In this document: piece by piece, positions 32,502-43,445 of the stretch
How positions within the stretch are numbered: the first letter of the stretch is position 1
Layout: the number at the start of each line of letters is the position of its first letter
Program-made: the position numbers and the translations under genes
Notes under the pieces: model-generated
The model's database searches: none
What the model saw: the letters and a program-made list of their open reading frames with translations, nothing else
What the model was told of the DNA's origin: nothing
DNA from: Grammothele lineata
Lineage: Eukaryota; Basidiomycota; Agaricomycetes; Polyporales; Polyporaceae
Length of the DNA stretch: 43,445 nt
NCBI GenBank assembly: GCA_002150815.3
Contig: NDFF03000204.1
Coordinates: forward strand, 1 to 43,445
Reading direction: 5' to 3'

Positions 32502-34460
32502 TCATACAGGCGGAAGCGTAGTGGATGGCAAGAGAAAGCAATGCACAGGCCATTTTGCTGACTGGGCCCGACTGTCCGCAGCCATTATAACCCTCATCAC
32601 GTCCTCGGGGGCCCAAGGCCCATAAATGCCCCAAATCTTGTCCTCGTCGATGACGAGGGTACCGAGCACTGCCAGGTCTTTGATCTGCGCACCAGCATCC
32701 TCCGAGTACTCGATCTGCGCACCAGCACCCTCTGAGTACTCCATTGGGGAATCACACTGCAAGTGCTGGCGCTGGTGCATGACCACCATCAAGACGGAGC
32801 TTGTGTTGTCTTCATCGTCGTCAAATGTAGACACAGTGCTGTTCTCACCGTGAGCGGGAGCAGCATTGGAGGCAGCTGCAAAGAGCTCCAACATCCGACA
32901 AAACAGGGCCTCCATCCAGCCGCGCATGGCAAAGAGGTTGTTGATGACCGCTTGGTGCTGGTAAGAGCATGCCTTCCAGTTGGCGTACTCTATTGACGTG
33001 ACAGGCGAGCTCATTTTGCATGCGAAAGAATTGGATTGTGTGATTGTCAATCGTAGTAGTCGAAGTCTGTATGAGAACAGTCATTTGACAATGATGAGAA
33101 CCACGGTGGGCAGCATCAAGGTGGAAGAGAATGTAGATTAACAAGTGGTGTGAACGGACATAATAGCATACTCACGGTTTCTCCATTTAATGCCTCTTGC
33201 AACATGGCACTGTTGGAGGGTGACTGGATGTCGTTGTGGTCGCTCCTCCGCGGCCGTCTGTAGTTGCGCCAAAGGAGGTCATTGAGCCTGGATGTTGCAC
33301 ATTCCTCAGAGGAAGGAGCATTAACGTCCCTCCCACCCAACTCAAGGCCACCCTGACGTGAAGTCGAGGGGTTGCATGTGACTGCCTTCGACTTCCCCTT
33401 TAACTTCCTGCAGGCTTCTCCACTTGCTGTGGTCTTGAGGCTGGATTGTCGGGATGGTTCACCATACATAGTCGGGAGAGTGTAGCGAGGCTGCCCGAGG
33501 ACAGTGTAGATGCTGAGAGTGAGGATGTATTCGGGGCAGGTATGAAGAACAACAGCAATGTGCTACAGATAAGAAAATGTGGGCGTAAGACTATGATCGT
33601 CGGCAGAGGATAGAGTAAGAAACTCGGCAGATAAAAGACATACCAGAACATCATTGAACTCAATTGCATCCTTCATCCCTGCCATCTCAAGACATGTGTC
33701 GTTCAAATAAACCCCTCAATAGTGGCCATGATCACTGAAAATGTTCTGCAGCAGAAGAATTAAATGTGAGTGCGCACATTATAGCAGTGTTATGGACAGG
33801 GGTGGGGTGAAACATACCAGCATAATGTCATCAGCCCATACGGGCTGTGTTAAAAGCTCGTTCTTGACGCAGTCGGAGATGACGTCAACAACGAGTTTGT
33901 TGCATTGGTAGAGGAAGGGGAACCTGTAACCTGCAGGCACCGCAAGGAGACCGATGTCTTGCCAATCCTCGCCAGCCACGTGTTGCATGGGAAGAAGGGG
34001 GGTTTGCTTGAGCTTGAGCACAACATACAATGGAATGTTGCATTTGTATGTGATTGCGCTGAACTTGTCACGGACAGTGACATCGAATTTCTGTCGCAAT
34101 GATGCGCGTGAGATGAGGTTAGACACGGATGAACCCGTTAGTTCACCGAGGAAGAAAGAGACATACATGCCTGTGCTCCCACAAGAACTTTCTCCCACTA
34201 TTCATTGATAGCATGTTCCGATTGTAAGTGCCTTTGCAGTCATCACAAAAGTGACACAATATACAGGCAGCATACTCTATAACGGCATCCAGAAGTAGGC
34301 TAGACATAGCATCTCGCACCCAGTGAGGCTGGTCGTCGCCGGAGGGGAGGCTTGGTGGCTGTATAGCCAAAGCTGTCCCCTCCCTACTGGACTCCGTTGC
34401 CCTTTCACTGCCCAACTTATTGTTCGTCCCCTCGGCCCCCTAAAACTCGAACAGATTGTT
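32502..34460 (-). pseudogene. Five-exon unrecognised basidiomycete gene, decaying
   Basis: Exons on the minus strand: 34167-~34460, 33818-34090, 33644-33745, 33176-33562, 32502-33066. The introns 34091-34166 (76 bp), 33746-33817 (72), 33563-33643 (81) and 33067-33175 (109) all have GTATGT or GTGAGT donors and AG acceptors. The internal exons are multiples of three in phase 0. Readable segments: KFLWEHRH, KFDVTVRDKFSAITYKCNIP, HVAGEDWQDIGLLAVPAGYR, HIAVVLHTCPEYILTL and a basic Ser-rich region (GKSKAVTCNPSTSRQGGLEL). The last exon has WMEALFCRMLELFAAAS, an acidic stretch and a doubled EYSE(G/D)AGAQI unit. TGA 33716-33718 lies in exon 3. Exon 5's long frame is off by one from exon 4, and a TAG lies at ~34440. 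Function unknown. Confidence 0.6.
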
Positions 34461-35537
34461 GTGTGGCATGCGTACGGGAGAAAAGAACATTGTGAGTGTC
34501 GGTAGCAGCAAGGGGGAGGGGGGCAACGAGGAGGAGGAGGTCATTGTCATCGCCGCGGGGATGCAAGCAGTGGGAGAAAATTTACAAGAGAAACGAAACA
34601 GCAAGAGGCCGTTGATCCACGCAGGTGACACCAAACGATCCAAGAGGCAAAGACCATGACTGGGAGCCCTGCAAATGGGCGCCCACAAACAGTGGCATGC
34701 GTTCAACACAGGCCATGTCGACTGGCGATAAGTTACCACGCCACAGCTTTTCGCCACTTGTGGGTCTTGCCTCCTCTCTCTGTGCCCACCTCTTCTTTCT
34801 CTTCTACCTCATGCCAATATCAAGCTCTCTTGCATTTGGCGCTGTCATAGTATGTTTGCATCATTTGCTTCGGAAGTCTCTAACACGTGACTCCAGCACC
34901 GCCCAACGCATCACCCATTGTCCATTGTCCCCTTCCGTGCACTGGCACATCCCTACCCCCCGTCTAGTCAGAGAGGGTATACGTCCTTCCTCTGACTTCA
35001 CGTTTTTGGACAAGACATAGTCTCATGTCCGTGTCTTCCTCCGTTCTCCTCTAAGCACCACCACCGGTTCCTCATGTTGCCCGTCGCCTTGATTCCTTTT
35101 GTACGTTTTCATATGTTATTGGTGTTGTAATACTTACCAATCAGGACCTGCTAGGCAGCTTCTTCCCCTTGCACTTTACACAACCCATAGTGCTCCCGGA
35201 GAGGATATACATCCTTCCTCTGAAGCGCTATCCTGGAGGAGACATTGTCTCATCTCCTTGGGCTTATCACCACCTCCTTTTCTGTTGGCTTCTGACATTC
35301 CTCCTCTCCTAGCTCTCCACTCTGTCTGTACTTTCTTCTCTGGACAACATGATGATGTCATCCCGTAACCATGTAAGTGCTGTGTTTATGCACTTAAGGT
35401 TATCTGGCAGCTTATGGATTTGGGTCAGTGCTGTAACACTTCAGATGATGACAGCTAAATGTGGGTTCCCACTGGTGGGCCCCATTATCAATGGTGTCAA
35501 ATTCATTCAAAATCACAAGGGACGAAGTAAGTTTCTT
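34461..35537. other. Mostly unassigned; possible exon before helentron-like copy D
   Basis: A plus-strand frame reads AKCGFPLVGPIINGVKFIQN and runs into GTAAGT at 35527-35532, a consensus donor; copy D begins 6 bases further on. After D comes CTTGTCTTTTCACAG, an acceptor-like sequence. This suggests D sits in an intron, possibly of the gene at 37805-39880. Upstream, 34965-35066 and 35190-35280 share a diverged block (GAGAGG.TATAC.TCCTTCCTCTGA). The rest shows nothing I recognise. Confidence 0.35.
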
Positions 35538-37681
35538 TTACGATTTATGAGGAACGAATAATCGTTTTTTATGGGCGAGCCATCCCTGCCATTTGTATCA
35601 CGCAAAACGCGACTCAGCTTAAATCTCAGAAAGGCGCTGGTAAACACAGCCACTGATGGCAATACAAAAGTTACTTACTATTTAGAGCGGAGATTGAGAA
35701 TCCATGGGGTTAGGGTTGCATGTTAGCGCTCACATTTCAGCACGTGACTTTCTCACTGGGATTCAGCGCCTATTCTGCGTCATCCAAATGCACCTGCTGC
35801 CATCCACCCCTTATACACTATCACACCTAGGGGGCTTCAACTACAACTTGTTAGATACTTTAAATGACCCCTATATGCATCAACACCATGTCAATAATTG
35901 CACTGGTAATGGCTGCATAGCACTTCACCCTGCAAGCGCCCTTGCTATAGTGCACCAATGGGCGCCATACTAGTGCCTATCTGCGTCATCCAAAAGTACT
36001 TGATGCCATCCAGCCCCAAGGCATTCCCATAGCATGGGGGACTAACCTGGCCCTTTATAAGCACTTCAAATGACCCCTATATGCATCAACACCAGGTCAA
36101 TAACTTCACTTGTTATAGTGTTACAACATTTGACCTAGTAGCGCCCTGCCAAACTGCATGCATGTATATATTCTATGCTCTATGCTTGGTACTGTGGATG
36201 GGGCTACTGTAGTGCTTTACCAGCATATAGGCATAGCTGAATATGACCTGTAACACTTTGAATCATGTCAATCAAGCAAGTATTGAGGGAGATATGAGCA
36301 ACACAAGTTTGCTACACACTGTAAGTATTAGTCAAGTGCGTGATTTAGTTGCTAGTGTATCAATGAAGGCCAAATATGGTAAGTGATCATAAAGCAACTA
36401 TATTAGACTAATAGAGGCTATCTAGAGCTCCATAATACCACTTGAATCATGTCATTATCTTCAAAACTGAGGGAGATACAGCCAAAAGATTGATTTTAAT
36501 GCTATTGAAGCAGACCACCAATACTAAAGCAACTGTGTGCGCTTTTTTGGGCGCTTTTTGGGACTCCAAATCGAGTAAGTGATCTCCCCGCTTAAGCTCT
36601 ACGCGGGGAGATCACTTACCCGATTTGGGGTCCCAAAAAGCGCCCAAAAAGCGGTGCTTCAAGTGCTAGGCAAGTACATCCAAGTTCATCTAGAGCCATC
36701 CAGCCCATAAATAGCGCAGTTTTGATGATAATCAGGCGCTTAAAATTGGCGTGGGATCGCACAGCCTCTAGCTTACTAATGCAACTGGAATCATGTGATT
36801 TGATTAAGATTTGGCTGAGATATCAACATCTGAGCTCTCAGGATGGCTGTTTTTGCGCTTTTTGAGCACTTTTTTTTCAAACTCAGCTAGACTCAGATCC
36901 TCAAATCAATTAGGCTGTATGTCTGCAACAACTCCAGCAAAGTGGCACATATTATATATCACCAGAAAGCTACAGATGAGGAGAATGCAATGGTGCACAT
37001 TGCAATTCCTAATATGGTCTATATAATATGCAATGAAGGCAACAAGTTGAATACATATGTTAGTGAAGCAGTTGATGTTGTATAGAAGCTAAGGCACTAT
37101 GCAACCAATTGAGAGGTTAGAATATGAGTAATTCACTGCTCCATGCAGGGGTGGGTATGCTATGTGCTCTACAAAGTAGCTGCCATCTAATATGCACTAT
37201 GCAATGGTGTGCTATGTGTTTGACATTTGTTAGCAGCAAACTACACATAAAGTGAATGCAATAGGCTGAATCTGTGTGCAAGAGACAGCAGTGGAGGGAC
37301 AGGCCAGTGCAGTAAGTAATGATGTAGGGCAAGGGCACTTGAGTAAGCTCATAAACAGCCAAATACATGATATAGAGTAAAGCCCTGCTTGATGAGGTTT
37401 TTTAATGGTTCTAGGCCAGTAATAATCAAAGTTAATACAACATGCTATACATCATAAGCATTGATAGCATGTATACTAACACTACATGGGGTGGCTTTTA
37501 TATGTTCAGTTTTGGAGGTGTAAGTGAGTGTGTTATATATTTAAAAGAGCAGAAAGGAACCACAATAGTTGACTCATTTTATATAACTTTGCATGAGCAG
37601 TATATAGTAAAGTAAATATCAGCTAAATAACTTCTGTTTCTCATAAATCGTGCTTGCCAGCCATGGCCCTCTCCCACCAAG
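35538..37681 (+). mobile_element. Helentron-like copy D, complete
   Basis: 2144 bp, from TTACGATTTATGAGGAACG to CTCTCCCACCAAG; the inverted partner of the 5' motif is at ~37638-37653. It is the best uninterrupted copy, and its 37515-37526 region shows the empty site used by copy C inside copy B. No target duplication (flanks GTTTCTT / TTACTTG). No coding capacity. Confidence 0.75.
36541..36652. repeat. Internal long hairpin of copy D
   Basis: Arms of ~50 bp (36541-36591 and 36603-36652), from GCTTTTTTGGGCGC to GTGATCTCCCCGC, with only two mismatches and one single-base gap around an 11-base loop. Same sequence family as 2263-2376. Confidence 0.9.
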
Positions 37682-37804
37682 TTACTTGTCTTTTCACAGT
37701 GTCTTGACATCAGATGTCAGGGCCCAGGTTAAATACATTCCTTTGATGCTCTAGCTGTGGCTCAATGTTTCAGTGATATATCCGTATTCACATCCCCAAA
37801 CTAG

Positions 37805-39880
37805 GCTTACGTGCCAGAGTTTGCGTCCGCACATGGCGTGATCTACACTTACAACGATGGTCGCTGGGGCCACCACGAGTATTTCATGTGGCCTCAAGCA
37901 TTCGACACGCAGCTGCCACACATCGCTTATATCCCTTCTCGCTTCTCGCCTCTCGTGCCAGAATTCCCCATCCTGTGGAAGGCCTGGATGAAGAGTGATT
38001 GGGACAACGGTGCTTGCAGTATTAGGTATCATGGGAAGTTGAACGCAGATCTCGCAGCAGACCTGGGAATGGCGGTGACCACCATGATGACTTCAGTGAT
38101 GGGCAAACTAGTTTACAGGATGTATCCTCATCGCGACTTCATCTTCACATGCCTTCACCACACGCTTGATCGCCTTTTACTCCCAGCTGCCCAGAATATT
38201 GTCCTCGTGCTTGCAGCCCATGTCTAGCGGTTGTCACTGGAGCTTACTGGCGTGCATGTGTATTTGGATGTGGCCTGCCTGCAGATCGACTCCGGTAATG
38301 ATCATCATGCAGAACTGCTCAACATCCTGGGTGCCCACACACCTAATGCGTCTGAGGTTCAGGTCCTGCATTGCGCTGGGATCTCTGTCTGGTTCCAATG
38401 CCCCCTTACCAAGGAGACTGTCATTTGGGATGTTGTCCCTGCCAGATTGCCAATGTTCTCCACCAAGCCATCTGTTCCCAATCTCGTCATGGCCGAGCGT
38501 GACCAATCAGGCTTACTCAATAGGCCCGGGGGCGGGTACAAGGCAATGCTCTCCTTGGTCAGTGACAAGTTGTGTGGTGCGCACCTACCATCTCTTCGCA
38601 AAGACTCCGCAACGGGTGAGGCACAGCTGGACCTCAAGAGGCCACATGTTGACTCCACTCTACAGGCCAGTACATCCATCCATCCTGGCATTATTGTTCA
38701 CAATCCCTGCAATGCCGCGATTCTTGCCCACCAATTGATGCCGGTCGTCAAGAGTGCCTGTGGTGGTAGCCGCTGAAAGCTGCCTCGGACGAAGCAGCCG
38801 GCCGACACTTGGAAGCCCTACATCATGACCCTGTTCCGCAAATTCTACGAGTCTTCGAGCATGACACACACGTCATCCTGGGTCTTCGCATTGACGGACA
38901 TAGGGAGCCTCCCCCAGCCCGATTCCAAGTTGCTGTACTATTTCCCGCCACCTTTTCTTATTGACCAGCTTGAAGGTTACGGGTCATTGGACGAGCATGT
39001 TGGCTGGTACCTCCATCAATGGGTGTCTATCTTGAAGTTCTGTTGCCTCTGTCTGTACGACCGCACAATTGATGGCAAGCCATTATCTATCGCGGACTGG
39101 CACCATGCCTTATGGGGCGAGTACTCCCTCGGCGTCTCCAATGCCAATGCCAACGAGACTGCCCCCAGTTAGCTGAGTTCTAACTCCAGTAATGCGATAC
39201 CCGTGTGTACAAACCCCGTAAAGGATCTACATATCATCAAGCGCCAGCGTGACAAGGAAGCCATCAACAGGCTATTCGGCCGTGGAGGTTTGCTGCCATT
39301 GTACATGGACTCCAGTCTTCCTGTTTTTGGCGGCCACATGGTCAGCCTCGATAACATCAAGCGGGATTCAATCCTGTGCGCAGAGCTCATCTGGCAGATA
39401 TACAAGACGAATTTCCATTGTGAACTGCTGGCACTCGATGCAGTGGTCATGGACTCGAACGGCTGGACTGAGACTGCATGATGGCAGCATGAAGCTCTCG
39501 CCACACGTGTCTGGGGGTCTTCATGGTTGGGGCTGACAGTTTGCCCTGAGCGCCACGAATAATGGCACTGGCACATGGGTAACGAGGACACAGCAAAGGC
39601 ATCATGACCCTTCCTTGATGCTTTTGTCGAGCTGCTCCGGAGTTGGCCGGACTTTCCGACAGAGGTACTTGTTTAAGCGTCGCAGTTGGAAAAAGCTTTC
39701 GATCTAACGCTGTATGATCAAATTTCACGTGTGGTAGTTTCCTTCTACATCCAGACGTTTGTTGTGCACTACGAGAGGCTGCCAGTAGCTCCGGTGTGGC
39801 CGTGTTCCGTGCTACCATCTAATGTCGTCGAGGAGCCTTCACCTCCCCTGCCATCCACTAGTAGAAGTCGTGTGGTCTAA
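37805..39880 (+). pseudogene. Unrecognised basidiomycete gene, one frame with seven nonsense codons
   Basis: A single frame holds for 2.07 kb with stops at TAG 38225, TGA 38774, TAG 39170, TGA 39479, TAA 39560, TGA 39605 and TAA 39674. All are one C-to-T step from CAG, CGA or CAA, and there are no frameshifts. Readable landmarks: GRWGHHEYFMWPQAF, PHIAYIPSRFSPLVPEFPIL, DWDNGACSIRYHGKLN, ELTGVHVYLDVACLQ, SVWFQCPLTKETVIWDVVP, ADTWKPYIMTLFRKFYE, WWF-poor Trp/Tyr-rich segments near 39000, and VSFYIQTFVVHYERLPVAP. The pattern resembles a protein family of unknown function repeated in mushroom genomes, but I cannot assign a role. There is no start Met; a TAG at 37802-37804 may be the end of an intron. 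AATAAA at 39943 is a plausible polyadenylation signal. Copy D ends 123 bp upstream and may separate it from 5' exons. Confidence 0.6.
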
Positions 39881-41034
39881 TGCAGCCAGTCCCGCACGCT
39901 TGAGTTGCTCCTTGTATGCAGACATCACAAAGTTCATTTTGTAATAAATTCTGTCGTCTATCTGCATCGCTTATTCAGGATGTGATCAGTATGCAGCTCC
40001 CACCGCTGTCCGCTGGCCGATTCTATCCCCTGCCTGCTCCCTAAAGGATTTACGGTATATAGCCAATTGACAGCACGAGAGAACTTGAGTTTTGGCTGGG
40101 TTCACATAGAGTCGCGCTGGTCTATGGCTCATGTCTCAGGGGTGTTCGCAGGATACTAGGCTGACATCACAGGCATGACTCCATGAGTGAAGGATGCGCA
40201 GAATCAATAATACATAACATGTCATCATTCGTAATACATGTGCCAGGAGGCTTCATAAATGCTACATGCGGGTGTCTGTGCGAGCATATGTGTGCAGAAG
40301 TGCTAGTATCTGAGTTACTGCACAGTAACGAATATAATACGAATGCAAAGGCGAAGGCGCAAGGCATGTGCGAGTGCGTGCAGTATGACTGGGACTGCAA
40401 GGTTGATGCGTGCGTGATATGCTGTCAACCTTCCTGTGCTCACAGGCCAGGCACTCATCGAGCATGAGCTGCAGGCTTAAAGGGGAAGAGAGCAGAGGAG
40501 CGAGGAGAGTAATAGAGAGAAGGGGAAATTGAGTGCAAAGGCGAAGGACATGAGCATAGACATATAAGATGATGCTATTAAGTCAAAATTGAATGGAAAT
40601 CAAGTCACGAAGATGAAGTTGAGTGAAGTGAGATGAGAGTGAGCACGCACAAGGGGAGAAATACAACTCTAGGACATGACAGGCCTCGAGGGGAGGACCA
40701 ATGCAGAGAAGGCATGTGGATATGCGATTCGGAGCAAGGCTTGTGAAGCTGATACCGGCCTGGTACGCTAGTAGGAGCGAAGTCTGCGCATGCTTGATAG
40801 ACGGGGCTTACGGAGGCAAGTTAGTGTGCCTGGGGTGCGTCCAGGAGATCGCGTTAGGAGGACTTGAGTGTAGAGAGACTGCACATCTCCTTGCGTTGGT
40901 CATGGCAAGGCTCGTCTTGGTGTGTTTGCAAGAGTGTGTGGAGGCCCATAACTTGGGCAACGGTGTCGGGTGTCAGCCAGCTCGCGGTCAGCTTGATAGT
41001 CTTAGCCATAGTCTGTTTTGCAGTTGCAGGTGCT
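39881..41034. other. Unassigned sequence
   Basis: Includes the likely 3' UTR of the preceding gene (AATAAA at 39943-39948). The rest is purine-rich, with GAGAGTGAG-type low-complexity words around 40490-40660. Two plus-strand ORFs (40183-40467, 40701-41075) have no recognisable features; the second runs into helentron-like copy E. Confidence 0.4.
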
Positions 41035-42726
41035 TTATGATTTATGAGGAACAAATAATTGTTCTTTACGGGTAAGCCATCCCTGCCATTTATGTAATGC
41101 AAAACATGGCTCAGCTTGAATCCCAGAAAAGCGCCAGTAAGCACGGCCACTGATGGCAATACAAAAGTTACTTACCATTTGGTGCAGAGATTGAAAATAC
41201 ATGGGGTTAGGATTGCATGTTAGCACTCATATTTCAGCATGTGACTTTCGCACTTAGATTCAACACTTATTCTGCATCATCCAAGTGAACATGTTGCCAT
41301 CCACTCCTTATACACTATCACACTGTGGGGGACTTGACTATAACTTGTTATACACTTCAAATGACCCCTATATGCATCAACACCATGTCAATTACTGCAC
41401 TGGTAATGGCTGCACAGCACTTCACCCTACAAGCACCCCTATAGTAGTGCACCAATGGGCACCACACTAGTGTCTATTCTGTGTCATCTAAAAGTTTGGT
41501 GTGCCATCCACCCCTAAGGCATTTTGATAGCATGAGGCACTATGCTGATCTATAATAAGCCCTTAAAATGATGTCTATATGCCTCAACACCATGTGGATA
41601 GCTTCACTTATTATAGTGTTACAACATTTGAGCTATTAACACCCTACCAAACTGTATACATGTTAATGTTCCATGTGTTATGTCCAGTATTGTAAATGAG
41701 ACTATTTTAGCACAGCACCAGCATATAGCTATGGCTGAATGTAACCTGTAACACTTTGAATCATGCCAATCAAGCAAGTATTGAGGTAGACATTAGCAAA
41801 ATAAGGCTGCTATATGTAAAGTAGCAGTCTGCAGTGCATTATCTAGATGTTTAAGCATTTATATACTAAGAAGATGGTATCTTATGATATCAAAAGCATT
41901 ATGGCCTGATAGAGCTTCATTTAAGCTGTATAATGCACTTCAAATGATGTCAATTGGTTGAGATTTGGGGGAGATACAACTAAAACACTAATTAATGACT
42001 ATGAAGATCTATTGTTAATTGAACAGGATTGAGTGCTAATAAACACAAATTAAGCATCTGTGAGAGCTCCAATTTGGCCGATTATAGAGGGTTTAGTAAT
42101 TGTCCCAATTTGGGGTCCCAAAAAGCACTCAAAAAGCGCTCAAAAATGCGATAAGTAAAGCACTTATAAGTACATCTAAGTGCATCCTAAGCCATCCAGC
42201 CCATAAATAGTGCAGTTTTGATGCAAATTGGGCACATAAAATAAGTGTGGGATCCTACAGCCTCTAGCTTACTAACACAACTTAAATCATGTGATTTGGT
42301 TAAGATTTGGCTGAGATATTAACATCTGAGCTCTCAGAACAAGCCTTTTTGTGCTTTTAAGGCGCTTTTTTTAAAACTCAGCCAAACTCAGATGCTCACA
42401 TCAATCAGTCTGTATCTCTGCAACAACTCAAGCAAAGTGGGACATATTATATACCATCAGAAGGCTACAAATGAGGAGAACACAATGGGGTACATGGTGG
42501 AGCATGATAATGCTTATATAACATGTAGTGAGGGCAACAAGTTGAACACATTTATAGGCAATAATAGCTGATGTTACATAGAAGCTGAGGCACTATGTGA
42601 CAAATGGAGAGGGTATTCTACTGCTCTATACATGGATGGGTATGCTATATGGTCTATATGGTAGTGACCATTTAGTATGAACTATGCAATAGAGTGCCAC
42701 ATATTTGACTTTAATTAGCAGCAAAG
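41035..42726 (+). mobile_element. Helentron-like copy E, 3' end cut by a retroelement
   Basis: Starts TTATGATTTATGAGGAACA and follows copies C and D to GTTAGCAGCAAA-equivalent sequence at 42726, where a new element begins. About 450 bp of its 3' part are therefore outside the window or lost. The hairpin region near 42070-42150 keeps only the right arm (GGGGTCCCAAAAAGC), so no long hairpin remains. It is more diverged than C and D, again by transitions. Confidence 0.7.
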
Positions 42727-42964
42727 TGTAATCTCGGTAGATTACATCATCCATTTGCTCCTGTTTGTTCCTGTTTTGACATCACCTCACCGCGCCCGTA
42801 AATACTTCTGCGGCCCTGCTCTAAGATCCCCCACCTTTTTCCCGGGATCTTAACAAGCAGGTACGAGGCACATAGCTACATTCACACATGTACTTACACC
42901 TTTTTCCCGAGATCTTAACGAGCAGAGCTCGTTCCAGTTTCTCTCCGCAGTGTGCCCTCTTACA
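42727..42964 (+). repeat. Probable 5' LTR of a second retrotransposon
   Basis: Begins TGTAATCTCGG and has the complement GATTACA within the first 20 bases, a TG...CA-style start common for fungal gypsy LTRs. It abruptly replaces helentron sequence. Candidate ends are ...CTTACA at 42898 or ...CTTACA at 42964. It contains two 29 bp direct repeats (42831-42859, 42897-42925; CACCTTTTTCCC.GATCTTAA). The partner LTR is outside the window, so the identification is an inference. Confidence 0.5.
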
Positions 42965-43086
42965 CTTTTTTTGAAACTGCACACCAGCTCTGAAACCGCC
43001 ACCTGACACGTCAGCTAAGTGGATCGCCTACCCCTTTCGTACCGTCGAGCAAGCTGTCGCCCCCACCGAGGATTACCCAGAGGATC

Positions 43087-43445
43087 ATGCGGGACTGCCT
43101 ACTCCCCTTTCCATTCGCCTCCCTTAACGACTCCGAACTCCTCGGTTTCCTCGGAATCGACGCCGTGCTCAGTGAGTACGACTTCCTCAACAACCTTTCA
43201 GATTTCTCTGATCTCGTCAACATCGAGGAACGCTCCACGCTGTCCCTACCATCCTCCGTGCCGTCCCTACCACTCTCGCCTCTACGTCTACCCCCACGCC
43301 CGTCGTCTTCGTCGTCCTCGTCCTCCACCTCCTCTGCCTCTTCCCGCCCACGCGCATATAGTCACGTGATGCCTGCTCCCTCCGTCCCCGCCACCGTCAC
43401 CACCCACGGCAAGGCCCCGCCATCCCTCGGCGACGGCCGCATCAC
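43087..43445 (+). CDS. Open frame running off the window, possible gag N-terminus
   Basis: From ATG 43087 there are 119 codons with no stop to the window edge. It starts MRDCLLPFPFASLNDSELLG; an acidic helical part (LSEYDFLNNLSDFSDLVNIE) is followed by a Pro/Ser-rich linker with a run of serines and a final ATVTTHGKAPPSLGDGRI. Low-complexity linker then a conserved block is the usual N-terminal plan of basidiomycete gypsy Gag proteins, and the upstream LTR-like start fits. It is GC-rich and stop-free, unlike everything else here, so this element may be younger. The Gag core itself is not yet reached. Confidence 0.45.
   Translation, partial: MRDCLLPFPFASLNDSELLGFLGIDAVLSEYDFLNNLSDFSDLVNIEERSTLSLPSSVPSLPLSPLRLPPRPSSSSSSSSTSSASSRPRAYSHVMPAPSVPATVTTHGKAPPSLGDGRI

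Noticed and set aside
37811..37813. GTG as start of the gene at 37805-39880
   Set aside because: Fungal nuclear genes start with ATG; the frame is open upstream to a TAG at 37802, so the 5' exon is simply not identified.
40183..40467. 94-codon Cys-rich ORF, effector-like
   Set aside because: No signal peptide and irregular cysteine spacing; an open antisense frame of similar length exists.
1..43445. CRISPR arrays, rRNA genes, bacterial operons or promoters
   Set aside because: None seen; introns, LTR/LINE elements and codon context are those of a fungal nuclear genome.

Overview
The window reads as gene-poor, transposon-dense DNA from a filamentous basidiomycete, most likely an Agaricomycete. 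The evidence is 58-109 bp GT-AG introns, a chromodomain-bearing Ty3/gypsy element, a transposase of the type common in mushroom genomes (Plavaka-like), a WD40 protein with a C-terminal membrane anchor, and no bacterial-style operons. Nearly every coding sequence is dead. Reading frames stay aligned over kilobases but are interrupted by TGA, TAG and TAA codons, each explicable by one C-to-T or G-to-A change. The two LTRs of the gypsy element differ by 26 hand-counted substitutions, all transitions, about half at CpG. This points to RIP-like mutation or heavy cytosine methylation.

Layout, left half (1-23.5 kb). A minus-strand host-type gene has exons at 15070-15385 and 837-1243. Its intron holds a 2.1 kb helentron-like element (1278-15034), which in turn holds an 11.65 kb gypsy chromovirus (3299-14948). 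That gypsy contains a 1.4 kb TIR element in gag (5078-6505) and a 3.0 kb foldback element with roughly 0.9 kb inverted arms in the reverse transcriptase (8291-11256). Taking out the helentron leaves a 69 bp intron and a continuous frame. Next come a partial helentron-like copy (15537-17160) carrying a 5'-truncated LINE with poly(A) and a 14 bp target duplication, then a minus-strand transposase pseudogene (18945-23461) split by another helentron-like copy (19943-22524) and lacking its catalytic core.

Layout, right half (23.5-43.4 kb). A degenerate tandem repeat leads into two nested helentron-like copies (24225-28110), gene-like fragments and a WD40 pseudogene (29669-30257). A tRNA-derived SINE-like head follows (31856). 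Then there is a five-exon minus-strand gene relic (32502-34460), a further full helentron-like copy (35538-37681), a 2 kb plus-strand relic of an unknown basidiomycete protein (37805-39880), and a helentron-like copy (41035-42726) cut by what looks like the 5' end of a second retroelement, whose ORF runs off the window edge.

The most unusual content is the helentron-like family: no target duplications, a 16 bp motif inverted between one terminus and a subterminal site, and a different long hairpin in different copies at about the same internal position. The conserved third ORF of the gypsy element, between pol and the 3' LTR, is the other item worth following. Family names rest on recognised motifs and architecture; no database search was possible.
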